From: Methanobacteriota archaeon
GTDB taxonomy: Archaea > Thermoplasmatota > Poseidoniia > Poseidoniales > Thalassarchaeaceae
Length of the DNA stretch: 31,171 nucleotides
NCBI GenBank assembly: GCA_002727275.1
Contig: PBWO01000041.1
Coordinates: 1-31,171 of the forward strand
Direction: 5' to 3'
Numbering within the stretch: position 1 is the stretch's first letter; each line of letters starts with the position of its first letter. A program made the translations under genes and the position numbers. The notes below the pieces were generated by a model that saw nothing but the letters and a program-made list of their open reading frames with translations, was not told where the DNA came from and made no database searches. This document shows positions 29,492-31,171 of this stretch, piece by piece.

Positions 29492-30271
29492 TTGGATTGG
29501 AATGCAATCGCTGACGAGATTTCTGACTGGATCAAGGATTATGCCGAGAATGCGGGCATTACCACTCTGGTCATCGGAGTCTCTGGCGGAATAGACTCGG
29601 CAGCGACTTCGACACTTTGTTCCAAAACAGGCATGAAAACAATAGTTCTGAACATGCCCATTCACCAAGACCAGTCACAGTATGAGCTCTCAAATCTACA
29701 CATCCAGTGGCTTCAGTCCAACTATGAAAATGTCGAAGGCAAAAACATCGACCTTACAGGGGCCTATGATGCGTTCTGTGAAGGACTCAGTGAACAACAA
29801 CTCTCACCTTTGGCTTTGGCTAACTCAAGAGCCAGAATCAGAATGGCAACTCTGTATGCCGTAGCCGCTTCATCCAATGGAATAGTAGTCGGCACCGGTA
29901 ACAAGGTAGAGGACTTTGGAGTAGGTTTCTTCACCAAGTATGGTGATGGAGGGGTCGACATCTCTCCAATCGCCGATTTGTACAAGACAGAGGTGTTTGC
30001 ACTAGCAGATTCACTAGGGGTCATTCAGGAGATAAGGGAAGCAGCCCCGACCGATGGACTCTGGGACGATGGCAGGACGGATGAGGAGCAGTTGGGATCC
30101 ACATACTCGGAACTTGAATGGGCGATGGAAGAAGCAAAGAACCCATCCGCGCAGAAATATTCCGAAAGGGAGAAAGAGGTCCTAGAGAGGTATCTTGAAC
30201 TCAACGCGGCCAACTCACACAAGATGAATCCAATTCCTGTATTCAAGATGAACAGGCGTCGAGTTGAATAA
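29492..30271 (+). CDS. nadE: NH3-dependent NAD+ synthetase
   Basis: A 259-residue enzyme that amidates deamido-NAD using ATP and ammonia. The PP-loop is GVSGGIDSA (29-37). VGTGNKVEDFGVGFFTKYGDG and the ISPIADLYKTEV loop are the family's nucleotide- and substrate-binding parts, followed by PTDGLWDDGRTDEEQLG. There is no glutaminase domain, so ammonia must be supplied directly or by another protein. The start is a TTG with GGAGAG about 8 nt upstream, 12 nt after the HMA-DUF4396 stop. The 3' end contains the TATA-like box of the next gene. Confidence 0.95.
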   Translation: MDWNAIADEISDWIKDYAENAGITTLVIGVSGGIDSAATSTLCSKTGMKTIVLNMPIHQDQSQYELSNLHIQWLQSNYENVEGKNIDLTGAYDAFCEGLSEQQLSPLALANSRARIRMATLYAVAASSNGIVVGTGNKVEDFGVGFFTKYGDGGVDISPIADLYKTEVFALADSLGVIQEIREAAPTDGLWDDGRTDEEQLGSTYSELEWAMEEAKNPSAQKYSEREKEVLERYLELNAANSHKMNPIPVFKMNRRRVE

Positions 30272-30272
30272 A
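30263..30272 (+). promoter_or_regulatory. TATA-like box inside the end of nadE
   Basis: GTTGAATAAA is centred about 25 nt before ATG 30293, spanning the nadE stop codon. It suggests the hydrolase gene has its own leaderless promoter. Confidence 0.4.
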
Positions 30273-30292
30273 GCACACCTCGCCGCCGTAGC

Positions 30293-31171
30293 ATGGCCGG
30301 AATCAGGCAGAAGTGGAGAGATTTGGAGACTAAGCAGAAGACGTTCGCTGTCGCAACTACATCCTTACTTCTGTTGACGATTGGATATGTCGGAATAGGA
30401 TATGTCATCGCTTCACAAGCAATAGCTGTCAATCCTGGATGTGGAATGTGGTCTGAGAACACTCCTTCTGATTGGTCCACTAACGATGATTGGGAGAGTT
30501 TCGAGCCATGGCCAATGGCCGATGAGAGAGTAGAGATTAGACGTGATTTCGATGCCTCAACTTACCAGATGGACAGTTACGAAGATGTCTCATTCAACCC
30601 CCGGGGAGATGCCAGCATTACCCTAAGCGGTTGGTATGTCGAAGTCGACCCGGAAGCCCCTGTCGTAATCCAAACTCATGGTATGCCTATGAATGGCAAG
30701 TGCAAGCCCGAAATGCTCCTGATGCAAGGGTATCTTGCAAATGGCGGAATTAACACTCTATCTTTTGATTTAAGGAATTACGGAGAGAGTGATGTAGTTG
30801 GAGATTACATTGCTGTTGGCCAGATAGAGTACAAAGATCTCCTAGGCGCATATGATTGGTTAATCTCAGAGAAAGGGTATCAACCCGGTGAAGTTGGTAT
30901 GACTGCAATTTCTGCCGGAGGCGGGGCCGCAATAGCCTTCGCTGAAGAGCCAGGAATCGGTGCGATGTGGCTTGATAGTGCAGTTCTTGATTTTCCTTTG
31001 GTAGTTAAGAATGAACTCGGAAGATTGGGCTTCCCTACTATTTTCTCTGGGCCAGCAATGACCGTTGGAGGGTGGCTAGCCGGTGTTGATTTGGATGAGA
31101 AATCAGCTATGGATGCTGCAGACAATGCAGGAGACAGACCAGTCTTCCTAACGCATGCCAAGGATGATCCA
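30293..31171 (+). CDS. Membrane-anchored alpha/beta hydrolase (3' end outside window)
   Basis: The frame is open from ATG 30293 to the last base (293 residues), so the C-terminus is missing. One hydrophobic helix (about 18-44) anchors the protein and the rest probably faces outside. The alpha/beta-hydrolase core shows VVIQTHGMPMNG (oxyanion region, about 124-135), LSFDLRNYGESD (156-167), and a nucleophile elbow MTAISAGGGAA with Ser207. The usual GxSxG is AxSxG here. VFLTHAKDDP at the end probably holds the acidic residue of the triad; the catalytic His would lie beyond the window. It is similar to serine aminopeptidase or acyl-hydrolase types, but the substrate is unknown. Confidence 0.75.
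   Translation, partial: MAGIRQKWRDLETKQKTFAVATTSLLLLTIGYVGIGYVIASQAIAVNPGCGMWSENTPSDWSTNDDWESFEPWPMADERVEIRRDFDASTYQMDSYEDVSFNPRGDASITLSGWYVEVDPEAPVVIQTHGMPMNGKCKPEMLLMQGYLANGGINTLSFDLRNYGESDVVGDYIAVGQIEYKDLLGAYDWLISEKGYQPGEVGMTAISAGGGAAIAFAEEPGIGAMWLDSAVLDFPLVVKNELGRLGFPTIFSGPAMTVGGWLAGVDLDEKSAMDAADNAGDRPVFLTHAKDDP

Overview
This is a gene-dense piece of an archaeal chromosome, most likely from an uncultivated marine euryarchaeon such as Marine Group II (Ca. Poseidoniales) or a close Thermoplasmatota relative. The archaeal evidence is a TATA-binding protein gene, a mevalonate kinase (isoprenoid lipids), a SepF-like division protein, AT-rich TATA-like boxes about 26 nt upstream of ATGs that lack a leader, and Shine-Dalgarno motifs mainly in front of genes inside operons. 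The clade is inferred from the overall gene mix (large PKD-type surface protein, lipoproteins, membrane pyrophosphatase, PolX, EtfD-like protein) and not from a marker tree. No rRNA, tRNA, CRISPR array or mobile element was found. No gap between genes exceeds about 105 bases, so there is no long empty stretch.

Layout. 1-1894 (+): 3' part of an AmpG-like MFS permease, overlapped by a small glutaredoxin. 1889-5914 (-): a lipoprotein, a membrane pyrophosphatase (hppA) and a class I glutamine amidotransferase. 5976-6584: a NifU-like Fe-S protein (+) converging on a small membrane protein (-). 6672-10815 (+): a repair and redox block of PolX, a small membrane protein, endonuclease III, an unknown protein, a Bcp peroxiredoxin and a small unknown. 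10791-16630 (-): read in the direction of transcription, mevalonate kinase, TBP, a 1184-residue surface protein with CARDB/PKD-like domains, and SepF. 16736-21310 (+): a membrane iron-sulfur oxidoreductase (EtfD/HdrD-like), a small membrane protein, a PuuD-like amidotransferase and cysS. 21311-23998 (-): a surface protein joining a lamin-tail domain to an amidohydrolase. 24099-25535 (+): an Asp-box lipoprotein. 25544-28729 (-): ileS. 28832-31171 (+): an HMA-DUF4396 fusion, nadE and a 3'-truncated alpha/beta hydrolase.

How the genes fit together. Housekeeping functions (two tRNA synthetases, NAD synthesis, base-excision and gap repair, isoprenoid synthesis, basal transcription) sit among envelope proteins and membrane energy conversion (ion-pumping pyrophosphatase, quinone-linked Fe-S oxidoreductase). 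The points most worth a second look are: a TBP with a roughly 55-residue acidic insertion in its second repeat, downstream of a near-ideal TATA box; its apparent operon with a giant surface protein and SepF; compact palindromes at three divergent promoter regions, one of which encloses the ileS TATA-like box exactly; and a lamin-tail/amidohydrolase fusion that has lost one metal-binding histidine.
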